Below are positions 56,822 to 64,000 of a stretch of 64,000 nt of DNA, one piece after another; position 1 is the first letter of the stretch, and every line of letters starts with the position of its first letter. The notes under the pieces were generated by a model, which was not told the DNA's origin, did no database searches, and worked only from the letters and a program-made list of their open reading frames with translations. The stretch lies in the NCBI RefSeq assembly GCF_042695135.1, contig NZ_CP170547.1:2852001-2916000 (forward strand), written 5' to 3'. Origin of the DNA: Epilithonimonas sp042695135 (GTDB taxonomy: Bacteria; Bacteroidota; Bacteroidia; Flavobacteriales; Weeksellaceae). The position numbers were made by a program, and so were the translations under genes.

Positions 56822-58078
56822 TTAATTCGGTGGTGGACCTTGGTTTGAACTCGACTTTTTATTATTACTGCTAGGTCTTTTGGGCATAAACGGGCTGCTT
56901 ACGTCGGATTCTGATTTGGCAACTAGTTCTGATTGTTCATCAAGTGAGGTTACGATTTGTTCAGTCCCTGCAAGTCCATTTTTGACCTGAATATTAACAC
57001 CGTCATCGATTCCGATTGTAATTAATTTCTGACTAAGACTTCCGTCATTATTTTTAATCCAGATGTATTTTTCTGTGTTTTTTCCGGTTTTGATTTCAGG
57101 AATTTTCACCGTGATTTTATTCTGCTGATAATATTTCTGAATGGTCTCTGTATCGGCACTGAAAGCAATCGCTGCCGCCGGAACTGTTTCAATATCTTTC
57201 AATTCCTGAGTGAAAATCGTGATGGTTGCCGTCAATCCAGGTTTAAGTTTCTGTTCTGGATTATCTGCGTTGATAATTACGGTGTAAGTCACAACATTGG
57301 ATTCTGTAGTTGCGGACAAACGAACCTGACGAACACGACCGCTGAACTCCTCCTGAGGATAAGCATCCACCGTGAAACTCACACGTTGTCCAACTTCCAC
57401 TCCACCGATATCAGCCTCGTCCACATTAGCTTCCACCTGCATTTTTGTAATATCTTTTGCTATGGTGAAAAGCGTTGGCGTTGTCATACTTGCAGCGACG
57501 GTTTGCCCTTCTTCCACTTCTCGACTCAGGATAATGCCGTCAATCGGAGCGTAAATATTAGCATAACTCAAATTGGTTCTCGCCTGCGCCAAAGCTGTTT
57601 TTCTTTGACTTACTGTTTGCTGAGAATTCTTAACCTGATAAGCTGCCTGCTCATAATCTGCCTTGCTGATGACACCTGATTTGAACATATTATTTTGACG
57701 GTTGTAATTCTTCTGGTAATAATTCAGTTCGTTGAGCGAAGCATTATATTGAGCCAAAGCATTGTTCACAGATTCCTGAAGGTTGGTTTTGTCGAGCTCC
57801 GCCAGAAGCTGACCTTTTTTCACGGGAGAATTGTAATCTGTATAGATATGATTGATAATTCCCGAAACCTGTGTTCCCACATCCACCTGATCAACCGGTT
57901 CTACAGTTCCGGTTGCAGTAACGGAAGTTGTGACATTCTGCTTCGACATTTTTACAGTCTGGACAGCAATATTGGTTGTTTTTTCTGTTGTAAAATATTT
58001 ATAAACGAAGAAAATAACAACCGCCGAAACAAGAACGATAACGGAATTTCTGAAGTATTTTTTATATTTTGGATTCAT
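56822..58078 (-). CDS. MacA-like periplasmic adaptor (RND/ABC efflux membrane fusion protein)
   Basis: 418 residues. N-terminal membrane anchor (SVIVLVSAVVIFFVYKYF), biotinyl-lipoyl-like halves (GTVEPVDQVDVGTQVSGIIN and SYANIYAPIDGIILSREVEE), between them a coiled-coil hairpin (about 105-165, LNYYQKNYNRQNNMFKSGV), then beta-barrel and membrane-proximal domains. The tail is Ser/Pro/Asn-rich. It bridges the MacB transporter and the TolC channel. It begins 24 bp after the TolC-family gene. Confidence 0.92.
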   Translation of the reverse strand: MNPKYKKYFRNSVIVLVSAVVIFFVYKYFTTEKTTNIAVQTVKMSKQNVTTSVTATGTVEPVDQVDVGTQVSGIINHIYTDYNSPVKKGQLLAELDKTNLQESVNNALAQYNASLNELNYYQKNYNRQNNMFKSGVISKADYEQAAYQVKNSQQTVSQRKTALAQARTNLSYANIYAPIDGIILSREVEEGQTVAASMTTPTLFTIAKDITKMQVEANVDEADIGGVEVGQRVSFTVDAYPQEEFSGRVRQVRLSATTESNVVTYTVIINADNPEQKLKPGLTATITIFTQELKDIETVPAAAIAFSADTETIQKYYQQNKITVKIPEIKTGKNTEKYIWIKNNDGSLSQKLITIGIDDGVNIQVKNGLAGTEQIVTSLDEQSELVAKSESDVSSPFMPKRPSSNNKKSSSNQGPPPN

Positions 58079-58102
58079 GATCTTGATTTTAATTCGTTGT
58101 TA

Positions 58103-59407
58103 TTAATTGGTTGTCACTGTTTTACCTTGATAGAAATTCAGTAATTGACTATACAGAACTGCCATATATTTGGATTGAAGATAGGTTTGCTCATTGGTCA
58201 GATAAGTGTTTCTGCTTACCGAAAGTTCCGTTGTCGTCAAACCTCCGAATTCGTATTTTTTACTTGCCAAATCATAAGCGAGTTTTGCATTGTCTCTTGC
58301 TACTTTTGAAGATTTTTGCTGAGCCTGGTTGGCAATGGCATTTTGCCAAGCCGTTTCTATTGATGAATACAAAGTTTTGCTGGCGCTTATTTTATCGAGT
58401 TTGTTTTGTTCAATATCGATTTGAGCGAGTTTTACATTTGTATCGTTTTGTTTTTTAGAGAAAATCGGAATATTCAATGAAAGCCCAACTGATTTATTGA
58501 AATTATTCTTAATCTGGTTGAAGTAACCGTAATCCTGAGTACTTGTAAAACCAGTGTTCAGTCCTGCAGTTGCGGAAAGTGTCGGTAAATAGCCTGCTTT
58601 GGAAATCTGTAAAGCTTTTGCCAAAACTTCATTCTGAGAATCATAAATTTTCAAGTCAGGAAGATTTTCTATCGCTTGAGCAAAAACGGCTTGTTTATCC
58701 GGAATTGTTTCATGCAGATCACTTAAAGCAATTTTTTCAATTTGAAAATCAACACTTGGGTCAAGTTCCAAAAGTTGTTTCAGTTTCAAAACCTGTTGAT
58801 TATAAAGATTCTCACTGTTCACAACCGTGTATTGGTTTTGTGCATCCTGCGTTTCCACATCTGCCAAATCCAGTTTTGAAATCGCTCCGTTTTTATATTT
58901 GGTCTGTGTCAGTTTTAACTCTTCGGCGGAAGAATTGGCGGCGTATTTTGCACTTTCGATGCCTTCATAATAATATAAAGACTGGAGATAAGCATTGAGA
59001 ACATTCAGAACGATATTGTTTTCGGCTTGTTTCTGATATAATTCCGATTGTGCTACTAATATCTTATTTTGTTCGATTTGAAGATTTAGTTTATTTCCCT
59101 GATAAAGCGTTATGTTTCCACTTAAACCAAAACTATTTGATAAAATATTCTGATTTACAAATGAACTTGTAATCGGGTCGATACTGGAGCCATTCGTCAA
59201 TCCAAGACTTGAAGAACCGTAAATTGTAGGCAGTTTATTATTCTTCTGCTGTTGATAATTTAGCTGAGCTGTCGTCTTGTCCAAAACCGTTTTCTTAACT
59301 GTAATGTTATTTTCTACGGCATAATCAAGACAATCCTGAAGCGTCCAGACTTTTTGAGCCGGAACAAAAATGCTGATGAAAAATAATATGATGATATATT
59401 GTTTCAT
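58103..59407 (-). CDS. TolC-family outer-membrane efflux protein
   Basis: 434 residues from MKQYIIILFFISIFVPAQ. The frame is open ten codons upstream, but this ATG gives the signal peptide. Two OEP repeats: WTLQDCLDYAVENNITVKK with long helices (NKLNLQIEQNKILVAQSELY), and the second from about 235, ending YDLASKKYEFGGLTTTELSV and SKYMAVLYSQLLNFYQG. It forms the trimeric exit duct for the MacAB pump. First gene of an operon that runs through macA, macB, the LytS kinase, the AbiE-like pair and the LytTR gene. Confidence 0.92.
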   Translation of the reverse strand: MKQYIIILFFISIFVPAQKVWTLQDCLDYAVENNITVKKTVLDKTTAQLNYQQQKNNKLPTIYGSSSLGLTNGSSIDPITSSFVNQNILSNSFGLSGNITLYQGNKLNLQIEQNKILVAQSELYQKQAENNIVLNVLNAYLQSLYYYEGIESAKYAANSSAEELKLTQTKYKNGAISKLDLADVETQDAQNQYTVVNSENLYNQQVLKLKQLLELDPSVDFQIEKIALSDLHETIPDKQAVFAQAIENLPDLKIYDSQNEVLAKALQISKAGYLPTLSATAGLNTGFTSTQDYGYFNQIKNNFNKSVGLSLNIPIFSKKQNDTNVKLAQIDIEQNKLDKISASKTLYSSIETAWQNAIANQAQQKSSKVARDNAKLAYDLASKKYEFGGLTTTELSVSRNTYLTNEQTYLQSKYMAVLYSQLLNFYQGKTVTTN

Positions 59408-59624
59408 TGTGTCTGTTTTACGGGAACAAAATTGCATCAGACAGAAATCAATATCAAATCTAATAGACGAACGGACAGATTTTATAGAAGAAAATCAATA
59501 TTGTTTCGATAGAAAAATCTTCCATTGCTTCAAATAGAATCATTTATGAAATTATTAACTTTTCACAATTGCGATTTGCATATTTATTGTTGCTTATGAT
59601 TCATAATTAAACAATTCATTTATT

Positions 59625-60374
59625 ATGAAAATTCTTAACAATAAAGTAGCCTTGGTTACAGGTGCAGGTTCCGGGATCGGTCTTGCAATCGCAAAATTAT
59701 ACGCAAAAGAAGGTGCAAAAGTTATAGTTTCCGACATCAATGAAGAACATGGAAAATCAGCCGTTGAAGACATAAAATCAAACGGAGGTGAGGCCACTTT
59801 CGTAAAAGCTGACACTTCAAATCCTGAACAAGTAGAAGCTTTAGTAAAATCTACAGTTGACACTTACGGAAGATTGGATATTGCCTGCAACAATGCCGGA
59901 ATTGGCGGAGAAGCTAATCAAACGGGAGACTATAGCCTTGATGGCTGGAAAAAAGTAATTGACATCAATCTGGACGGCGTTTTCTACGGTTGCAAATATG
60001 AACTGACACAGATGGAGAAAAATGGCGGTGGTGTCATCGTAAATATTGCATCAATCCACGGAACAGTTGCTGCTCCACTTTCATCAGCTTATACTTCTAC
60101 CAAACACGCAGTTGTCGGCTTGACAAAAAATATCGGTGCAGAATACGGACAGAAAAATATCCGTTGTAATGCTGTTGGACCAGGTTACATAGACACACCC
60201 TTATTAAACCAACTTGACGCCGAACATAAAAAAGCTTTGATAGCAAAACATCCGATGGGAAGATTAGGAACTTCTGAAGAGGTGGCGGAAATGGTTCTCT
60301 TTTTAAGTTCAGAAAAATCTTCTTTTATGACTGGCGGTTATTATCTTGTTGATGGCGGATACACTGCAGTTTAA
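59625..60374 (+). CDS. SDR family oxidoreductase (glucose/3-oxoacyl type)
   Basis: 249 residues. Classical SDR: TGAGSGIGLAIAKLYAKEGA (12-31), an Asp after beta-2 (VIVSDINEE), which favours NAD+, CNNAGIGGEANQTG, the serine in NIASIHGTVAAPLSS, YTSTKHAVVG (catalytic Tyr/Lys, about 153-157) and VGPGYIDTPLL. The C-terminal FMTGGYYLVDGGYTAV is typical. Substrate unknown. Monocistronic and ending in a terminator. Confidence 0.9.
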   Translation: MKILNNKVALVTGAGSGIGLAIAKLYAKEGAKVIVSDINEEHGKSAVEDIKSNGGEATFVKADTSNPEQVEALVKSTVDTYGRLDIACNNAGIGGEANQTGDYSLDGWKKVIDINLDGVFYGCKYELTQMEKNGGGVIVNIASIHGTVAAPLSSAYTSTKHAVVGLTKNIGAEYGQKNIRCNAVGPGYIDTPLLNQLDAEHKKALIAKHPMGRLGTSEEVAEMVLFLSSEKSSFMTGGYYLVDGGYTAV

Positions 60375-60401
60375 AATCAATATAAACAGCACATATAATT
60401 A

Positions 60402-60432
60402 AAAGCATTCACTTTTGTGAGTGTTTTTTGTT
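60402..60432 (+). terminator. terminator of the SDR gene
   Basis: CATTCAC at 60407 pairs with GTGAGTG at 60418, one G-T wobble, then TTTTTTG. Confidence 0.75.
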
Positions 60433-60617
60433 TTTTTTATATATTTTAAAATTTCAAAAAACATAGCATTAAAAGGGAAAACCGGCAATTATAAAAAGAA
60501 TTGCTTTCAATTTGATAATATTTTATCACACTGATAATCAAATTATTATATTTGTATAAATTTATAAAATAATGACTTAAACCATTCATCAAATCATTAA
60601 AGTAAAAAATTAATACT

Positions 60618-62765
60618 ATGAAAAAATTATTCTTTTTAAGCCTGATGCTTATTACAGCCTTTTCCTTCGGACAATATAAATACCCGCCAACCAAAACAGA
60701 ACTTGTTACCGACACTTATTTTGGGATAAAAGTAGAAGATCCTTACCGCTGGCTCGAGGATATTAAAAATCCAAAAGTTCTGGACTGGTTCAAAGCTCAG
60801 GAAAATTTCACCAATTCGGAACTTGCTAAAATCCCCGGACAAAAAACAATATTTAAAGAACTTACAGACCTCGACAAAGTAATTGCGGTTAAGTATTCGC
60901 CTGTCTCTTCTGAGGGTGGAAAATATTTTTACCGAAAAAGACTGCCGGAAGAGTCTGTTTACAAACTTTATTATAAGCAGGGAAAGGATGGAAAAGAAGT
61001 ATTGCTTTTTGACCCGAAAAATTATATTCCCGGAAAAGTAATGGATTTCTCCGTGAGCATCAGTGATGATGGAAGCAAGGTTGCATTTAACCTAAGTGAA
61101 GTCGGTTCAGAGCTTGGCGATGTGAAAATTATGGATGTCACGACCGGAAAATTCCTGCCGGATGTTATCAAACACAGCGTCGGAAATTTCGCAGACGGAA
61201 GCAATACGGAAATAATCTACGGCGAAGCAAAAAGTTATGACACACATGACCCGGAAGTCTGGCTGAATTCCGAAACAAAACTACACGTTTTGGGCGATGA
61301 TAATTCTAAAGATATTCTGCTGGCGAGTTCCAAAAAATATCCGGAACTCAAGATTCTGCCATCGGAGTTTCCGGATTTTTATATTTTCAAAAATTCACCA
61401 TATATATTCTTAGGAAAATCAACGGTTGAGAATTATAAAGAACTCTATTATGCGCCGGCTTCTGACCTGAAAAAAGACCACATCCAATGGAAACCTTTCT
61501 GTACTAAAAAAGATGAAATCTGGAATTTCTTTGTACAGGGTGATGATGTTTATCTGTTGACGACAAAAGGAAATTCTAAATTCCGTTTGATAAAAACCTC
61601 GCTTTCAAAACCAGATTTTGCGAATGCTAAAGAAATTGCTTCCGGAGATAAAGACTGGAAAATATCCTCTGTCACCCAATCTAAAGATTATCTCGTGCTT
61701 TTCAAAACCAAAAATGAACTGGTTGTAGAACCTTTTTATTATAATTTAAAAACCGGCGAAACGTCAAAAATCTCAACACCTCTCAAAGGAAATGTGGAAG
61801 CTGCAGCACTTTCAAAAAATTCCAATGAGTTATTACTGACCAATCTTGCCTGGAATATGCCGATTAATTTCTATATCTACGATGTTGATAAAAAGGAATT
61901 TTCCAAAGGTCCCTTCAATATGACTTTCAATTTTCCGAATCTTGAAAATATCGTCTATGAAGAGATAGACGTTCCTTCCCACGACGGAACGATGGTTCCA
62001 CTGAGTATTCTTTATGACAAAACAAAACTGAAAAAAGACGGAAGTAATATTACTTTTATGCAAGGCTACGGAGCTTATGGAATGTCTGCTTATGCACCTT
62101 ATTTTTCTGCAAGATTTTTACCGCTGCTGAATCGTGGTGTTATAATGGCTTTTGCCCACATCCGCGGAGGCGGGGAAAAAGGCCAGGATTGGTATCTCGC
62201 AGGTAAGAAAACAACCAAGCCAAACACTTGGAAAGACTTCAACGCCTGTGCTGAATATTTGATTAAAAATAAATATACTTCATCAGATAAATTCGGAATT
62301 TCGGGTGCGAGTGCTGGTGGAATTTTGATTGGAAGAGCAATAACCGAGCGTCCAGATTTGTACAAAGTAGCAATCCCAAAAGTAGGTTGTCTTAATGCCC
62401 TCAGAATGGAATTTTCTCCAAACGGACCGGTTAACATTCCTGAATTCGGGACTGTAAAAGATGAATCCGATTTCAAAGCTTTATTAGAAATGGATGCTTA
62501 TCAGCACATTAAAAAAGGAACAAAATATCCTGCGCAATTGATAACGACCGGATTCAATGATTCCCGTGTGGAAAGTTATATTCCTGCAAAGTTTGAAGCA
62601 AAAATGCAGGCTGACAATGCATCAACCAATCCTGTTTTCCTATACGTAGATTACAAAGCCGGACATTTCGGCGGAAGTACAGTCGAGGAGCAATTTTTAC
62701 AGGCGTCAAGAGAATATTCTTTCTTATTATGGCAATGTGGCGATAAAGATTTTCAGGTGAAATAG
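60618..62765 (+). CDS. prolyl oligopeptidase family serine peptidase (S9A)
   Basis: 715 residues with signal peptide MKKLFFLSLMLITAFSFGQ. It opens YPPTKTELVTDTYFGIKVED followed by PYRWLEDI, the S9A hallmark. Seven-bladed propeller at about 70-430, then the hydrolase domain: QGYGAYGMSAYAPYFSARFL, HIRGGGEKGQDWY, the nucleophile GISGASAGGILIGRA, Asp in TTGFNDSRVESY and His in YKAGHFGGST. It cleaves short peptides after proline in the periplasm. Monocistronic, ended by the hairpin at 62794. Confidence 0.94.
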   Translation: MKKLFFLSLMLITAFSFGQYKYPPTKTELVTDTYFGIKVEDPYRWLEDIKNPKVLDWFKAQENFTNSELAKIPGQKTIFKELTDLDKVIAVKYSPVSSEGGKYFYRKRLPEESVYKLYYKQGKDGKEVLLFDPKNYIPGKVMDFSVSISDDGSKVAFNLSEVGSELGDVKIMDVTTGKFLPDVIKHSVGNFADGSNTEIIYGEAKSYDTHDPEVWLNSETKLHVLGDDNSKDILLASSKKYPELKILPSEFPDFYIFKNSPYIFLGKSTVENYKELYYAPASDLKKDHIQWKPFCTKKDEIWNFFVQGDDVYLLTTKGNSKFRLIKTSLSKPDFANAKEIASGDKDWKISSVTQSKDYLVLFKTKNELVVEPFYYNLKTGETSKISTPLKGNVEAAALSKNSNELLLTNLAWNMPINFYIYDVDKKEFSKGPFNMTFNFPNLENIVYEEIDVPSHDGTMVPLSILYDKTKLKKDGSNITFMQGYGAYGMSAYAPYFSARFLPLLNRGVIMAFAHIRGGGEKGQDWYLAGKKTTKPNTWKDFNACAEYLIKNKYTSSDKFGISGASAGGILIGRAITERPDLYKVAIPKVGCLNALRMEFSPNGPVNIPEFGTVKDESDFKALLEMDAYQHIKKGTKYPAQLITTGFNDSRVESYIPAKFEAKMQADNASTNPVFLYVDYKAGHFGGSTVEEQFLQASREYSFLLWQCGDKDFQVK

Positions 62766-62793
62766 ATTATCTAAATAACTTTTATTTTGAATA

Positions 62794-62824
62794 AAACCGT
62801 GCAGGATAATTGCACGGTTTTTTA
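62794..62824 (+). terminator. terminator of the prolyl oligopeptidase gene
   Basis: AAACCGTGCA pairs with TGCACGGTTT around GGATAAT, then TTTT. Confidence 0.88.
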
Positions 62825-62832
62825 TAAATTTG
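62825..62832 (+). promoter_or_regulatory. promoter -7 site for thyA, TAAATTTG
   Basis: Exact TAnnTTTG match, 22 bp before the thyA ATG and immediately after the preceding terminator. Confidence 0.5.
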
Positions 62833-62854
62833 AGGAATTATTTTATCCTTCAAA

Positions 62855-63649
62855 ATGCAAAACTATCTCGACCTTTTACAACATATTATTGACAACGGAA
62901 CCGACAAAACCGACAGAACCGGAACCGGAACACGAAGCGTTTTTGGCTACCAGTTACGTTATGATTTATCAAAAGGTTTTCCTTTGGTAACAACAAAAAA
63001 GGTTCATCTGAAATCCATTATTTATGAATTGCTTTGGTTCATCAAGGGAGATACAAATACCAAATATCTGACTGATAACGGCGTTTCCATCTGGAATGAA
63101 TGGGCTGATGAAAATGGAGATCTGGGTCCTGTTTATGGTGCACAATGGAGAAGCTGGACTGGCGCAGATAACAAAGTAGTCGATCAATTTTCTGACGTTA
63201 TTGAACAGATTAAGAAAAATCCGGACTCCAGAAGACTGATAGTTTCTGCCTGGAACGCCGCTGAAATCCCGAATATGGCTTTGGCACCTTGTCACGCTTT
63301 GTTTCAGTTTTATGTGGCTGATGGGAAATTATCGCTTCAATTATACCAGAGAAGTGCAGATGTTTTCCTCGGCGTACCTTTCAATATTGCAAGTTATGCC
63401 CTTTTATTGATGATGGTAGCGCAGGTTACAGGTCTGGAAGTTGGCGATTATGTACACACTTTCGGGGATGTTCATATTTACAACAACCATTTCGAACAGG
63501 TGAACAAACAATTATCCAGAGAAACGAGACCTTTGCCTACAATGAAACTGAATCCCGATATCAAAGATATTTTCGATTTTGATTTTGAGGATTTTACGTT
63601 GGAGAATTACGATCCGCATCCGGGGATTAAGGCACCGGTGGCGATATAA
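62855..63649 (+). CDS. thyA: thymidylate synthase
   Basis: 264 residues, the E. coli ThyA length. RTGTGTRSVFGYQLRYDL, NEWADENGDLGPVYGAQWRS, DSRRLIVSAWNAAEIPNMAL, the catalytic Cys in LAPCHALFQFYV, QRSADVFLGVPFNIASYALL and DVHIYNNHFEQV are all present. It makes dTMP from dUMP using methylene-tetrahydrofolate. Monocistronic, with its own promoter site and terminator; no folA next to it inside the window. Confidence 0.97.
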   Translation: MQNYLDLLQHIIDNGTDKTDRTGTGTRSVFGYQLRYDLSKGFPLVTTKKVHLKSIIYELLWFIKGDTNTKYLTDNGVSIWNEWADENGDLGPVYGAQWRSWTGADNKVVDQFSDVIEQIKKNPDSRRLIVSAWNAAEIPNMALAPCHALFQFYVADGKLSLQLYQRSADVFLGVPFNIASYALLLMMVAQVTGLEVGDYVHTFGDVHIYNNHFEQVNKQLSRETRPLPTMKLNPDIKDIFDFDFEDFTLENYDPHPGIKAPVAI

Positions 63650-63653
63650 ATTA

Positions 63654-63678
63654 GGCGGGACTTTCCCGCTTTTTTTGT
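63654..63678 (+). terminator. terminator of thyA
   Basis: GCGGGA at 63655 pairs with TCCCGC at 63664, followed by seven T. Confidence 0.82.
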
Positions 63679-63743
63679 AACATTCCCTTAAAAACAAACA
63701 CTTATCTCTTTTAAAAATAAATCAACGACATAATTTCATAAAA

Positions 63744-64000
63744 ATGAAGAAGATCTTAATCGCTGCACTTTTTCTGGGTGCAATTTTTAATTCAAATACT
63801 ACTTTTGCTCAGACAGAAACTTCCGGCAGAAATCCTGTTTACAGAGCAACCCACACCAAAACAACAGAACTAAAACATACCAAACTGAAAGTCAGTTTCG
63901 ATTATCAGAAAGAACAGATGAATGGTGAAGAATGGCTGACTGCAAGTCCCTATTTCTATACAACAGATGTTTTGGAGCTTGATGCAAAAGGAATGCTGAT
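63744..64000 (+). CDS. M1-family metallopeptidase (partial, N-terminus only)
   Basis: The first 85 residues run to the window edge. Signal peptide MKKILIAALFLGAIFNSNTT followed by FAQ. The mature start RNPVYRATHTKTTELKHTKL, then KVSFDYQKEQMNGEEWLTAS and PYFYTTDVLELDAKGM, has the order seen at the beginning of exported M1 aminopeptidases of Bacteroidota. The zinc motif HExxH lies outside. The start is at ATG 63744; the C-terminus is missing only because of the window edge. Confidence 0.72.
   Translation, partial: MKKILIAALFLGAIFNSNTTFAQTETSGRNPVYRATHTKTTELKHTKLKVSFDYQKEQMNGEEWLTASPYFYTTDVLELDAKGML

Overview
The window reads as chromosomal DNA of a flavobacterium of the Chryseobacterium / Epilithonimonas / Elizabethkingia group (family Weeksellaceae). 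The evidence is the AT-rich composition, promoter sites of the Bacteroidota type (TTTG, about 20 bp, TAnnTTTG), a type IX secretion sorting tail, a TonB-dependent receptor paired with a lipoprotein, a mevalonate-pathway decarboxylase, a DnaG primase without zinc cysteines, and a GOB-like class B3 metallo-beta-lactamase. The genus cannot be fixed from the sequence alone. No tRNA, rRNA, prophage, CRISPR array or intact insertion sequence was seen.

Layout. 1-9.2 kb (minus strand): end of a nucleoside permease, bifunctional nuclease, etfB-etfA, an SDR dehydrogenase, an M20 dipeptidase, a small lipoprotein, clpP and dnaG. 9.4-13.1 kb: three secreted or surface proteins. 13.2-20.7 kb: tsaE, an alanine-dehydrogenase-family gene, a LytS/LytTR two-component pair, a CPA2 cation/proton antiporter, and tyrA behind a tyrosine-codon leader peptide and attenuator. 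20.8-24.5 kb: purE and purK, separated by two genes on the other strand. 24.6-29.1 kb: DUF1543, a TauE/SafE-DUF1634 pair, a VOC protein, the metallo-beta-lactamase and mvaD. 29.1-32.2 kb: a repeat-rich gap, then a Nat-type ABC exporter whose ATPase is frameshifted. 32-41.6 kb: small lipoproteins, an RhlE-type helicase, a sensor kinase, an aldose-epimerase homologue, an S9 peptidase, a T9SS cargo protein and secG. 41.7-48 kb: HD phosphohydrolase, pepE, a beta-helix lipoprotein and a TonB-dependent receptor. 48-51.4 kb: tsaC, cca and a GreA-like protein. 51.4-59.4 kb: one long minus-strand operon, TolC-MacA-MacB ATPase-MacB permease-LytS kinase-(AbiE-like toxin/antitoxin)-LytTR regulator. 59.6-64 kb: SDR, prolyl oligopeptidase, thyA and the start of an M1 aminopeptidase.

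Beneath the housekeeping genes lies a rich layer of short repetitive DNA. Five copies of a structured 60-100 bp element all face the same way. Other families include CGCAGATTT palindromes and CTTCGACTCCGCTCAG hairpins, one of which sits in frame inside mvaD. Three unrelated tandem arrays share a strict period of 21 or 22 bp. Three genes (the Nat-type ATPase, the AbiEii toxin and the LytS-type kinase) each appear to lack a single base in or beside short base runs. That raises the question of assembly error versus real decay.

The points most worth following up are the tyrA attenuator, the symmetric GA-NN-GGA internal loop of the dispersed element (with one arm-swapped copy), the element inside mvaD, the strict 21-bp arrays, and the toxin/antitoxin pair lodged between a sensor kinase and its regulator.
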